This document shows positions 17,767 to 25,762 of a DNA stretch of 64,000 bases, in pieces. Each line of letters opens with the position of its first letter. Position 1 is the first letter of the stretch. The translations under genes were made by a program, and so were the position numbers. This stretch comes from Amycolatopsis decaplanina DSM 44594. Lineage in GTDB: Bacteria > Actinomycetota > Actinomycetes > Mycobacteriales > Pseudonocardiaceae. Where the stretch lies: positions 1 to 64,000 of the forward strand of contig NZ_AOHO01000012.1 of assembly GCF_000342005.1 (NCBI RefSeq). Direction: 5' to 3'. Below the pieces are notes generated by a model. The model saw only the letters and a program-made list of their open reading frames with translations, made no database searches and was not told where the DNA came from.

Positions 17767-19041
17767 TCACGCGGCTTCCATGGAACCACGCAGGGCCATC
17801 GCCCGTTGGAGTTCGATGGCCGCGGCCAGTTCCTCGTCGGAGACGTCGTTGACGAACAAGGCTTTTCCGATGCCGACGGGCAGTGGCAACCGCTGCTGCC
17901 CGTCGCGCCGCCGGACCGTTGCGTGCAGGGCGCGCCCCAGCACCTCGGGCGTGTGCAACGGACTCCAAGTCGGAAGCTCGAGGTCGGACATCACCGCGAA
18001 CACGCGGGCGCATTCGTCCTCGTCCACGAGTCCACGCCGGCAGGCGAGCGCGGTGCTCAGCGCCATGTCGAGACAGACGGCTTCACCGTGCAGCATCGAG
18101 GGAAGACCGAGCATCTCGACGGCGGGACTGAAGGTGTGCCCGTAGTCCATGCTGCGTTCCAGCGTCGCTTCCCACAGATTCGGTTCGAGCTCTTCCAGCA
18201 TGCCGCTGATCGCGGCTTCCAGGATAGCCGTGGCGGCCGCCTCACCTTCCGGAGACCGCCCTTGGAAATTCTCGTCCAGAACGACCTTGCCATATCGCTC
18301 GAGAAGGTCGAAAAGCGCTTCGTCCTTGATCAGTCCGACCTTCAAGATCTCGGCGAGTCCGTTGCTGATATGACGCCGGTTCAGCGTGGAGAGAAAACGC
18401 CGGTCGAGCAAGGTGAGCGCCGCCGCCGAATAGGTACCGAGCTGGTTCTTGTGACCGTTGAAATTCACTCCGGTCTTCACGCCGACCCCGGCGTCGACCA
18501 AACCTACCAGGGTCGTCGGGACTCTGACGAAGGGTGTTCCGCGTCGGTACAGGCTGGCGGCGAGCCCTACGATGTCCATCACGACACCGCCGCCCACGAC
18601 GATGACCGGCTCGCGCCTGCGATCGATTCCGAAGGCGTCGAGCCGCTCTACGAAGCGCAGTACGACGTCGATCTCTTTGCGCACCTCACCTGACTGGATC
18701 ACCATTATTTCGTAAGTGACCCCGTGGTGGTCCAGGTACCGCCGTAGCTCGGCCCCGTACAACCTGTCGACGGTTTCGTCCACCACCACGAAGCGGCGTC
18801 GTGCCCGGCTTTCACCTGAGCCGCCCGCATCAAGGAGATCGGTGCGGTTCGGATCGAAGACGCGGTGACAGGACCGGATCTCGTAGTCGACCGGTTGTGA
18901 GGCCTTGACATGCCAGGAGGAGATGCCCACCGTCGGGGTGACCTTCGTGGCCGTGGTCGGCTTCCTCGGTGCGGGCGGCGCGACCGCGGGCGGCGCACCC
19001 TCGTCTTCCGGCCGGTGGTGCGAATTCGTCAACTTGGGCAT
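17767..19041 (-). CDS. Sugar-phosphate cyclase (EEVS/DDGS-type, dehydroquinate-synthase superfamily)
   Basis: 424 residues. It matches the cyclases that turn sedoheptulose 7-phosphate into C7-cyclitols (2-epi-5-epi-valiolone, desmethyl-4-deoxygadusol or similar). It shows the NAD-binding VVGGGVVMDIVG, RVPTTLVGLVDAG, the GVKTGVNFNGHKNQLG segment typical of these secondary cyclases, and the metal ligands Glu (GLAEILK), His (DYGHTFS) and His (LHGEAV). Differences from primary-metabolism AroB around the KTGVN loop argue against a shikimate role. The ~60 N-terminal residues are Pro/Ala/Thr-rich and look disordered. Flanking genes encode an SDR and an ATP-grasp ligase. Product identity (EEVS, EVS or DDGS clade) cannot be settled by eye. 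Confidence 0.85.
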   Translation of the reverse strand: MPKLTNSHHRPEDEGAPPAVAPPAPRKPTTATKVTPTVGISSWHVKASQPVDYEIRSCHRVFDPNRTDLLDAGGSGESRARRRFVVVDETVDRLYGAELRRYLDHHGVTYEIMVIQSGEVRKEIDVVLRFVERLDAFGIDRRREPVIVVGGGVVMDIVGLAASLYRRGTPFVRVPTTLVGLVDAGVGVKTGVNFNGHKNQLGTYSAAALTLLDRRFLSTLNRRHISNGLAEILKVGLIKDEALFDLLERYGKVVLDENFQGRSPEGEAAATAILEAAISGMLEELEPNLWEATLERSMDYGHTFSPAVEMLGLPSMLHGEAVCLDMALSTALACRRGLVDEDECARVFAVMSDLELPTWSPLHTPEVLGRALHATVRRRDGQQRLPLPVGIGKALFVNDVSDEELAAAIELQRAMALRGSMEAA

Positions 19042-19272
19042 CTTTCGCCCTTTCTTCTTGACTGGGCCGCGGTCGAGTGCGCCGGCTCGCCGCCCTTCTG
19101 GTCACGGCGCTTGATAAGATCAATTTAGGTAAACCGAACAAGGCATCGCAATTCGTGATTCCGCGTGGTGGAACACGGGCTTGTTATTGTCGAACGTTGC
19201 TGCCTTTGGATACCCCGTCGGTCGCGGCTTCGGCCTGCCCAGGTGTCAGGAGGGGCGGGGCGGATCGTCCGG
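19042..19272. promoter_or_regulatory. AT-richer leader upstream of the cyclase gene
   Basis: This 231-bp gap between two minus-strand genes contains a marked GC dip around 19105-19160 (for example GATAAGATCAATTTAGG). It probably carries the promoter of the cyclase gene. No operator could be assigned. Confidence 0.4.
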
Positions 19273-20202
19273 TCAGCGCCGGACGAGAGGGGATCCGGCA
19301 GTCACGGCGATCAGGGACCGGGCATAGCGGGCCGCCGCGGCCGGGTAGAGGTGGAAGAACTTCACGGGTGCCACCGATTCGATTTCCAGGAGCAGCAGCC
19401 TGCCGGTGACGGGGTGGCGGAGGAAGTCGAGCCGTACCGAGACCGGGTGCACCGGAACGGTCTTCAGGTAGGCGTCGTAGGTGGCGTGGATGTCGGCGAG
19501 ATCCTCGCCGTGTTCGGTGTAGCCCGTGCGAGCGTTCGGATGGAACTGTGTTCCGGCGCGCCCCGGCGCGAGGATGGCGTCTTTGGTGATGGCGTGGGAG
19601 AACTCGCCCTCGATCATGATGATCCCGTTCTCTCCCAGTGAATCGATCGTGGAGACATAGGGCTGGACGCAAGCGGTCACCCCGGCCTGATCGAAGGCCG
19701 CGAGCTTGGCGACGAGTTCGCGCTCCTCGGTGACCCGGGCGGCGCCGAGCGTCCCTCCGGACGAGATGGGTTTGACGACGACGGCATGCTCGCCGAAGTC
19801 GCGTCCCGCGCGGGCGAGCGTCTCCGCCGCGATCGCACCGATACCTTCCCCCGGCCGGACCACGGTGGTCGGGATGGTCTTAGCACCGTGCTGCTCGACC
19901 TGGGGAAGGTATTCCTTGCTCATTCCGCCCACGATGATCGGGTATTGGTTGGCCAACCGCACACCCTGGCGGTGCAGGGATTCCACCCATTCCCGGAATT
20001 CCGCGAGTTTGAGCCACATGTTCCACGGGGACTGGACGGCGACCACGTCGAACGCGGTCCAGTCGATGCCAGGGGATTCGTCCCAGCTGAGGACCTGCGT
20101 GGCGCAGCCTTGTTCTTCCAAGGCGGCTCGCAGCAGTGGAGTGTCCCGATCGGACCAGTCCTTGCCGGGAAAAGCACTGGAGGTTACGAGTGCGATGTTC
20201 AC
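19273..20202 (-). CDS. ATP-grasp carboxylate-amine ligase
   Basis: 309 residues, starting GTG at 20202 (MNIALVTSS), which follows GAGAGGG at good spacing; a longer frame from 20310 has no such site. The layout is that of soluble ATP-grasp ligases related to the D-cycloserine ligase DcsG: an N-terminal Rossmann-like part (ALVTSSAF; WDESPGIDWTAFDVVAVQS), a central ATP lid (VVVKPISSGGTLGA) and the metal-binding end VSVRLDF...LLEIESVAP. Such enzymes activate a carboxylate as acyl-phosphate and join it to an amine. Its position between the cyclase and MIO genes makes it the best candidate for linking an amino acid or the aromatic acid to another unit, as ATP-grasp enzymes do in mycosporine assembly. 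The true substrates are unknown. Confidence 0.85.
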   Translation of the reverse strand: MNIALVTSSAFPGKDWSDRDTPLLRAALEEQGCATQVLSWDESPGIDWTAFDVVAVQSPWNMWLKLAEFREWVESLHRQGVRLANQYPIIVGGMSKEYLPQVEQHGAKTIPTTVVRPGEGIGAIAAETLARAGRDFGEHAVVVKPISSGGTLGAARVTEERELVAKLAAFDQAGVTACVQPYVSTIDSLGENGIIMIEGEFSHAITKDAILAPGRAGTQFHPNARTGYTEHGEDLADIHATYDAYLKTVPVHPVSVRLDFLRHPVTGRLLLLEIESVAPVKFFHLYPAAAARYARSLIAVTAGSPLVRR

Positions 20203-20474
20203 GGAAGCCCTCTCGATACGTATACGAGCGCCTTGCTCGGCGAAGCCGAAGGTAAGGACCGAGAGGAACGACCCGCAACATCGATTCCACGAACTGGAAC
20301 ACCGGTTCACGTGGCACAGCGGGTTTCCGATAATGCCTCACCACCAGGTCGCTCCGCGCCTGGACATTCGGGCAATCGCGTTGGACGAAGTGCATGGATA
20401 TGCGCCCAGGCGGGGTGCGCAGGCAGAGGATCTAGCCAGACACCACTCCGAGAGCGCTAGGGGCGACTGATCTG
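20203..20474. promoter_or_regulatory. Divergent promoter region, ATP-grasp and MIO operons
   Basis: A 272-bp intergenic region between divergently transcribed genes. It should contain promoters for the minus-strand ligase and for the plus-strand operon starting at 20475. I see no reliable long hairpin or operator. Confidence 0.45.
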
Positions 20475-21986
20475 ATGAGCCCGACCGAAATCGCAACCAC
20501 GGTTCTTGACCCTTCGGTGCCCTTCGATTTGGGGCGATTGGACCTCGTCGGCCGTCCGACGGAGGTCGAGTTGTCGGACAATGCGATCGCGAGCATCAAG
20601 CGCGGCCGTGATTTCGTCGAGGACGTCCTCAACGGCGACGGGAGGCCCGTCTACGGCGCCACCACAGGGTTCGGCCCTCTCGTGATCTTCGAAGGGCGGG
20701 ACAGCACCACCGAGCAGTGCGACAACGTCCTGCAGCACCTCACCGTCGGACAGGGCGCCGACCTGCCGATCCCCATCGCGCGGGCGGCGATGCTCGTGCG
20801 TGCCCGGTCGCTGGCGCAGGGCTTGTCCGGTGTGTCGGTAGCCACAGTGGACGCTCTCTGCCGGATGCTTTCCACGGGTTTCGCCCCCGCCATCCCGACC
20901 TGGGGTTCGGTCGGGGCAAGCGGGGACCTCGTGCCACTCGCTCATGCGGTCCAGAGCCTGCGCGGGGTCGGGCACGCCTACGTCGACGGCGAGCGGATGC
21001 CCGCCCGGGACGCACTCGGCGCCGCCGGGCTCACCCCGTTGCAACTCGACGGCCGGGACGCGCTGGCTCTGGTCAACGGCACGTCGGTGACCACGGCCGC
21101 CGCCGGTCTGGCGGCGCTGTCCGCACAGCGTTCGCTCAAGGTCGCGATCGCGCTGACGGCGGTCCTTTCCGACCTGCTCGGCGCCACACCCGCCTTCTTG
21201 GCGCCCTCCTTGCTGAAGGCGTTCGGCCATCCCGATGTCGCCACCACCGGGCGGGAATTGGCGTGGTGGCTGGAAGACACGACGCCGTCCATGGACCGGC
21301 CCCTGCAGGAGCCCTACAGCATCCGGTGCACGCCACAGCTGCTGGGAGCCGCGCGTTCGGCGATCGGGTGGTCGGCCCAGACCGTCTCGCAGGATCTTCG
21401 AGGAGTCAGCGACAACCCGTTGTTCTTCCCGGACGAGGACCTCGTCGCCCACGGTGGCAACTTCTTCGGCCAGCCGTCCGCCTTCGCCTCCGATCTGCTC
21501 TCTTCCGCCGTGACCCAGGTCGGCAACCTGGCGGAACGTCAGATCGACATGCTGGTGGATCCCGGGCGCAACGGTGGACGACCGCCGATGCTCGCCGCCG
21601 AGCCGGGAAGGCAGCACGCGATCCAGGGGTTGCAGGTGATGTCGACGTCGCTCGTCGTGGCGATGCGCCGGGCCTGCACGCCTGCGGCGATGCAGAGCGT
21701 CCCGACCAACTTGCACAACCAGGACGTGGTGCCGTTCGGCACCCAGGCGGCGTTGACCGCCTACGAGCAGGCCCGCATGCTGCGTCTGCTGCACGGAGCT
21801 CTCGGTGTCGCGGTGCGGCAGGCCGCACATCTCGACGACCGCGATTCGACCGCGTCGCGGTGCACCGGCCTGGTGGCGGCGTTGTCCGATCGGATCGCCC
21901 CGATAGCTCGGGATCGGCCGCTCGACGAGGACATCCGGATCGCCGCGGACGTGCTCGATAGCTACGTACAAGAGGTGAGTCCGTGA
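20475..21986 (+). CDS. MIO-dependent aromatic amino acid ammonia-lyase or aminomutase
   Basis: 503 residues, normal for bacterial HAL/TAL/aminomutase proteins. The prosthetic MIO is formed from Ala148-Ser149-Gly150 in SVGASGDLVPLAH. Also present are the catalytic loop Tyr60 (YGATTGFG), the Asn in LVNGTS, the YSIRCTPQ segment and GNFFGQP. The substrate-selectivity pair is His88-Leu89 (VLQHLTVG), the His-Leu form associated with tyrosine-type lyases rather than the Phe-Leu of phenylalanine lyases, so Tyr or DOPA is the predicted substrate. Lyase (giving a cinnamate) and 2,3-aminomutase (giving a beta-amino acid) cannot be separated by eye. The stop overlaps the next start (GTGA), heading an operon of four genes. 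Confidence 0.9.
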   Translation: MSPTEIATTVLDPSVPFDLGRLDLVGRPTEVELSDNAIASIKRGRDFVEDVLNGDGRPVYGATTGFGPLVIFEGRDSTTEQCDNVLQHLTVGQGADLPIPIARAAMLVRARSLAQGLSGVSVATVDALCRMLSTGFAPAIPTWGSVGASGDLVPLAHAVQSLRGVGHAYVDGERMPARDALGAAGLTPLQLDGRDALALVNGTSVTTAAAGLAALSAQRSLKVAIALTAVLSDLLGATPAFLAPSLLKAFGHPDVATTGRELAWWLEDTTPSMDRPLQEPYSIRCTPQLLGAARSAIGWSAQTVSQDLRGVSDNPLFFPDEDLVAHGGNFFGQPSAFASDLLSSAVTQVGNLAERQIDMLVDPGRNGGRPPMLAAEPGRQHAIQGLQVMSTSLVVAMRRACTPAAMQSVPTNLHNQDVVPFGTQAALTAYEQARMLRLLHGALGVAVRQAAHLDDRDSTASRCTGLVAALSDRIAPIARDRPLDEDIRIAADVLDSYVQEVSP

Positions 21987-22801
21987 CCGCCCCGGTGATC
22001 CCGCGGATCGTCGTTCCGTTGCCGCGGCAGGACCTCTCCCCGTGCTCGGCGGAAGAAGAGATTCCGGACGGAGCGCCGCCGCGGCAGTGCCACGCCCCGT
22101 GCGCGGAGAGGCTGAACCTCCATCCCGTGCCACCGCCGCCGGTCCAGTCGGAAGCCGAATTCGCGTGGTACCGCTGGGTCCTGGGACATCAGGGGTCCTT
22201 CGTTACTTGGCGGCTGCTGTCCTCGGCGCTCGACCGCCGCGACCTCGACGAGGCCGCGGCCCTGTTCGACGCCTACTCGGCGTTGCTGCTCTATTCGGGG
22301 AGTTGCACACGCGACGTGTACGCCACGGTGGTCCGGCCGCGGATGGCCGCGCGTCACCCGGCGATGAGCGGCATGTGGGCGCGCGACTACCGCCATATCA
22401 ACGCGCAACTCGCCGAAGTCGTCCCAGCGCCTGGTTCTGCGCTGAAAGAGGCGATGAAGTTCAACCGTCTTGTGCACATGACGGTGGCCCACCGGCTTGT
22501 ACCTGCGGGCGGGTCGCTCCTCCGCGATGCCGGCCACGACGCCCATCAGGCGCCCACCGCGGAAGAACTGGACATCCTCGACGACTTTTTCCTGTTGGAC
22601 CGGGCCCCGAACTGCGCGCGCGGATTCGTCGCCGCATCGCGGGCCAGGGTGGCGGCGACACTCGCGGACCTGCGTATGTGCCCGGTTCGCGAGTTCTACA
22701 AGCGGGAAGCGGTGAACCGTTTCCAAGAAGACCTGCCTGCGCACATCGGCCGCGTCGGATCGATCGCCGAAGCGACCCTCTTGGAAGGAGCCCACGCATG
22801 A
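21983..22801 (+). CDS. Probable heme-dependent L-tyrosine 3-hydroxylase (LmbB2/SfmD-like)
   Basis: 272 residues, alpha-helical. Features shared, from memory, with the heme-dependent tyrosine hydroxylases of lincosamide and anthramycin-type pathways: a short N-terminal segment with a CHAPC His/Cys cluster (QCHAPCAERLNL), then FAWYRWVLGHQGSFVTWRLL, SALLLYSGSCTRDVY and an FNRLVHM helix. These enzymes use H2O2 to turn tyrosine into DOPA. Its place between the MIO enzyme and a catechol-type O-methyltransferase fits, because DOPA or caffeate would be the substrate to methylate. It starts with GTG overlapping the MIO stop and ends with ATGA overlap into the methyltransferase. An unrelated helical protein remains possible. 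Confidence 0.6.
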   Translation: MTAPVIPRIVVPLPRQDLSPCSAEEEIPDGAPPRQCHAPCAERLNLHPVPPPPVQSEAEFAWYRWVLGHQGSFVTWRLLSSALDRRDLDEAAALFDAYSALLLYSGSCTRDVYATVVRPRMAARHPAMSGMWARDYRHINAQLAEVVPAPGSALKEAMKFNRLVHMTVAHRLVPAGGSLLRDAGHDAHQAPTAEELDILDDFFLLDRAPNCARGFVAASRARVAATLADLRMCPVREFYKREAVNRFQEDLPAHIGRVGSIAEATLLEGAHA

Positions 22802-23472
22802 CGAATACGGAAACACTGCCGGAGAAGGCGGTTTTGCTCACCCCGGAGGTGCTCGAGTACGTGCGTGGCCAGCTTCCGCCTTTCACCGACGTGCAGCAGG
22901 AATTGATCGACTCCACGCTCGCGCTGGGCGGAGTGGCGGAGATGCAGGTACCGCCGGAGCAGGGCGCCCTGCTGACCCTGCTGGCGAGGCTCACCGGGGC
23001 ACGCGTCGCCGTCGAGGTGGGCACCTTCACCGGATACTCGACGCTCGCACTGGCCGAGGGGGTCGGCCCGGACGGCAAGGTGATCACCTGTGACGTCACC
23101 GATCGCTGGCAGGAGATCGCCGCGAAAGCCTGGACCAGGGCCGGCGTGGCCGATCAGGTGGAAAGCGTCTTCGGGCCCGCGGCGGAGACCCTCCGAAAGC
23201 TTCCCGATGAGCCCTTCGTGGATTTCGCGTTCATCGACGCCGACAAGGTCGGCTACATCGGTTACTGGGAAGCGCTCGTGCCGAGGATCAAGCCGAACGG
23301 CCTCATCGCGGCCGACAACGTGCTCTACGCGGGAGAGGCGGCTTCGCCCCACGCCGAAGGCAACGCACGCGCGATCCGCGAGTTCAACGAGCACGTGCTG
23401 CGTGACGATCGCGTCGAATCGGTCATGCTCACCGTCGCGGACGGATTGACCCTGGCGCGCAAGAAGAACTGA
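22798..23472 (+). CDS. SAM-dependent O-methyltransferase (CCoAOMT family)
   Basis: 224 residues, Methyltransf_3-type. It shows motif I EVGTFTGYSTLALAEG, an acidic partner strand (VITCDVT), the metal-binding Asp of FAFIDADK and the DNVLY segment, which is the usual cation-dependent catechol methyltransferase pattern. Within this operon a 3-O-methylation of a DOPA, caffeoyl or dihydroxyphenyl unit is likely. An alternative is methylation of a cyclitol: the methyltransferase partnered with desmethyl-4-deoxygadusol synthase in mycosporine clusters belongs to the same family. ATG at 22798 overlaps the preceding stop. Confidence 0.87.
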   Translation: MTNTETLPEKAVLLTPEVLEYVRGQLPPFTDVQQELIDSTLALGGVAEMQVPPEQGALLTLLARLTGARVAVEVGTFTGYSTLALAEGVGPDGKVITCDVTDRWQEIAAKAWTRAGVADQVESVFGPAAETLRKLPDEPFVDFAFIDADKVGYIGYWEALVPRIKPNGLIAADNVLYAGEAASPHAEGNARAIREFNEHVLRDDRVESVMLTVADGLTLARKKN

Positions 23473-23481
23473 GGTCGGTCC

Positions 23482-25719
23482 GTGGAAACAACACAGCAGA
23501 CCGCGGCGTGGGAAGTGCCGGCCGGGGTGAATCTCCACGAGTACGTCCTGCTCTCCACCGCCGCGAGTGGCGATCATCTCGCGGTGGTGGACCTTTCCCG
23601 GGGTATCCACCGCGAATGGACCTACGAGCAGGTGAACGCGGCCGTCGCGGGACTCGCGACCTGGTTGCGGCAGAACGGGATCGCCGACGACGACGTCGTG
23701 GCCGTGCTGACCGAGAACAGCGCCGAGTTCGTGGTGGCCTACCACGGGATCCTGGCGGCGGGCGGGGTGGTGCTCGCGCTCGACCCTCGGGACACCGCCG
23801 ACCGCTGGCGGTCCACGATCGGCACCGGAGGCGCGAAGGCGCTGATCGCCGAGACCGCCTTGGGGCCACCGGAATCCACGCTGCCGGTCGTCTGCGTCGG
23901 AGCGGTCACCCCGGGCGGTACCGCGTGGGAAGACGCCGTCGCGGTCAAGCCGCGGCTGACGCACCCGGCCGGGGGCGATCGCACCGCCGTGCTGATGAGC
24001 TCCAGCGGCACGGAAGGAGTGCCGAAGCTCGTCCCGGTGACCCATCGCAACCTGACCTCGAACCTCGGTCAGATCGATTACCTGCACCGGGTGCACGGCG
24101 AGGACGTGGTGCTGTCGGTGCCGCCGCTGCGGCACGTGTACGGCATGCAGATGGCGATGAACCCGGCGCTGCGTGCCGGGGCGACCCTGGTGATCGGGGC
24201 CACCCCCTTCGCGGCCGAAGACTTCCTCCGCGACGTGACCGAACACGGCGTCTCCCTGTCCTATCTGGTGCCCAGTGTCATCACCGAGTTGGGGAAGACC
24301 GGGCGGCCGCTCCCATCGCTGCGGATGATCGTCTCGGGTGGCGCGCCGCTCCCCACGACGGACGGCGCCCGGTGTTCCGAAGTCCTGGGCGTACCGGTGG
24401 TGCAGGGCTTCGGGATGACCGAAGCGGGTTGCGTGAGCTTCAGTCCGGACGGGGTCGAGGTGCCACCGGGGTCCACCGGCCTGCTGGTTCCCGGGACGGA
24501 GATCAAGTTCCTCGGCTCCGGCTCCGAGGACGGAACCGAGTCCGGCGAACTCTGGCTGCGCGGCCCCCAGATCGCCCTGGCCTCGGCGGACGCGGACGGC
24601 TGGCTGCGCACCGGTGACCTGGTGACCCGGGACGCGGACGGTTTCCTGCGGATCACCGGGCGGGCGAAAGCCCTGATCAAGTACAAGGGACACCAGGTGT
24701 CACCCGCCGAACTGGAAGAGGTGGTGACGAGCCACCCCGCCGTGTCCGAAGCCCACGTCGGGGGAGTACCCGACCCGATCGCCGGGGAGATCCCCAAGGC
24801 GTTCGTCGTCCTCGACGAGACCGTTCCGCTCGCGGAGATCACCGCATACGTCGCCGAGCGGGTCGCCCCGCACAAACGTGTGCGGGCGATCGAGCGGGTG
24901 GCCGCCATCCCGCGTTCCTCGACCGGCAAACGGATCCGGCCACCGGCCCTGCGCGTGCTGGTCACCGGTGGGGGACGCGGGCTCGGGCAGATGTTCGCCA
25001 TCGCTCTGGGCGCCACGGGGGCGAACGTGGTCGTCGCGGGCCGCGACGAGGGTGCTCTGGCCAAGACCGTCCTGGAGATCCGGCAAGCAGGCGGAACCGC
25101 GACGCACGTGACGCTCGACGTCACCGACGAGGCATCCGTGACCCGCGGGATCGCTCAAGCGATGGAAGAGTCCGGTGGTCTCGACGTCCTGGTCAACAAC
25201 GCGGGCGTCCCAGGCCCGATCGGTCCCTCGTGGACGGTCTGCGAGCGGGAGTGGCGGCGCACGATCGAAGTCAACCTGTTCGGCTCGGCGACCGTGACCA
25301 GGGCCGTATTACCCGCGCTCACCGGGCGGGTGGTGAACGTGGTGAGCCGGGCCGGCCTGGTCGGCTGGGCGAACGCGAGTGCCTATGCGGCGTCGAAGGC
25401 GGCCTTGATCTCACTGACCGCCAGCCTGGCGGGCGAGTTCGGCGACACTGGCAGGGTCGCGGTGGCGTTCGACCCGGGATTGGTGGACACCGGCATCACC
25501 GGGGCTCACTTGGCCCGCGGCCGGACGGGAATCCACTGGGAGGACGAGATCCTGGAGTGGACACTGAAAGCCCGCGAGGCCGGACATTTCACCTCCGCCG
25601 AGGCCGCGACCGAAGCGCTGGTCGCCGTTGTGACCGGGGCAGCGGATCACCTGAACGGCCGCTATGTAGGGGTCGACGACGTAGGCTCACTGTCGCGTTC
25701 TCGGCCCGTTCGCCGGTAG
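23482..25719 (+). CDS. Fusion of an acyl-adenylating ligase with a short-chain dehydrogenase
   Basis: 745 residues. Residues ~1-490 are an ANL-superfamily ligase: P-loop-like LMSSSGTEGVPK, the GFGMTEAG motif, DGWLRTGDL and a C-terminal lid with KALIKYKGHQVSP and STGKRIR (catalytic Lys). Residues ~495-745 are a complete SDR (TGGGRGLG; VNNAGVPG; VSRAG; YAASKAA). The ligase part resembles 4-coumarate:CoA ligases. The protein could activate the aromatic acid made upstream and then reduce a beta-keto product, or the SDR could serve another step. GTG at 23482 follows GAGGTCGG. This fusion is unusual and the join is only a few residues long. Confidence 0.87.
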   Translation: METTQQTAAWEVPAGVNLHEYVLLSTAASGDHLAVVDLSRGIHREWTYEQVNAAVAGLATWLRQNGIADDDVVAVLTENSAEFVVAYHGILAAGGVVLALDPRDTADRWRSTIGTGGAKALIAETALGPPESTLPVVCVGAVTPGGTAWEDAVAVKPRLTHPAGGDRTAVLMSSSGTEGVPKLVPVTHRNLTSNLGQIDYLHRVHGEDVVLSVPPLRHVYGMQMAMNPALRAGATLVIGATPFAAEDFLRDVTEHGVSLSYLVPSVITELGKTGRPLPSLRMIVSGGAPLPTTDGARCSEVLGVPVVQGFGMTEAGCVSFSPDGVEVPPGSTGLLVPGTEIKFLGSGSEDGTESGELWLRGPQIALASADADGWLRTGDLVTRDADGFLRITGRAKALIKYKGHQVSPAELEEVVTSHPAVSEAHVGGVPDPIAGEIPKAFVVLDETVPLAEITAYVAERVAPHKRVRAIERVAAIPRSSTGKRIRPPALRVLVTGGGRGLGQMFAIALGATGANVVVAGRDEGALAKTVLEIRQAGGTATHVTLDVTDEASVTRGIAQAMEESGGLDVLVNNAGVPGPIGPSWTVCEREWRRTIEVNLFGSATVTRAVLPALTGRVVNVVSRAGLVGWANASAYAASKAALISLTASLAGEFGDTGRVAVAFDPGLVDTGITGAHLARGRTGIHWEDEILEWTLKAREAGHFTSAEAATEALVAVVTGAADHLNGRYVGVDDVGSLSRSRPVRR

Positions 25720-25762
25720 ATCGTCCGCGATCGCATCAAGAGATCACGGACTGCGGGTACGT

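Noticed and set aside
17767-19041. Primary-metabolism 3-dehydroquinate synthase or aminoDHQ synthase of an AHBA (ansamycin-type) cluster
   Set aside because: The KTGVN segment and neighbours fit secondary cyclases; no AHBA synthase, kinase, phosphatase or shikimate genes are nearby.
20475-21986. Histidine ammonia-lyase of histidine catabolism
   Set aside because: No hutU, hutI or hutG genes nearby. The His-Leu pair and the hydroxylase/methyltransferase operon point to an aromatic substrate.
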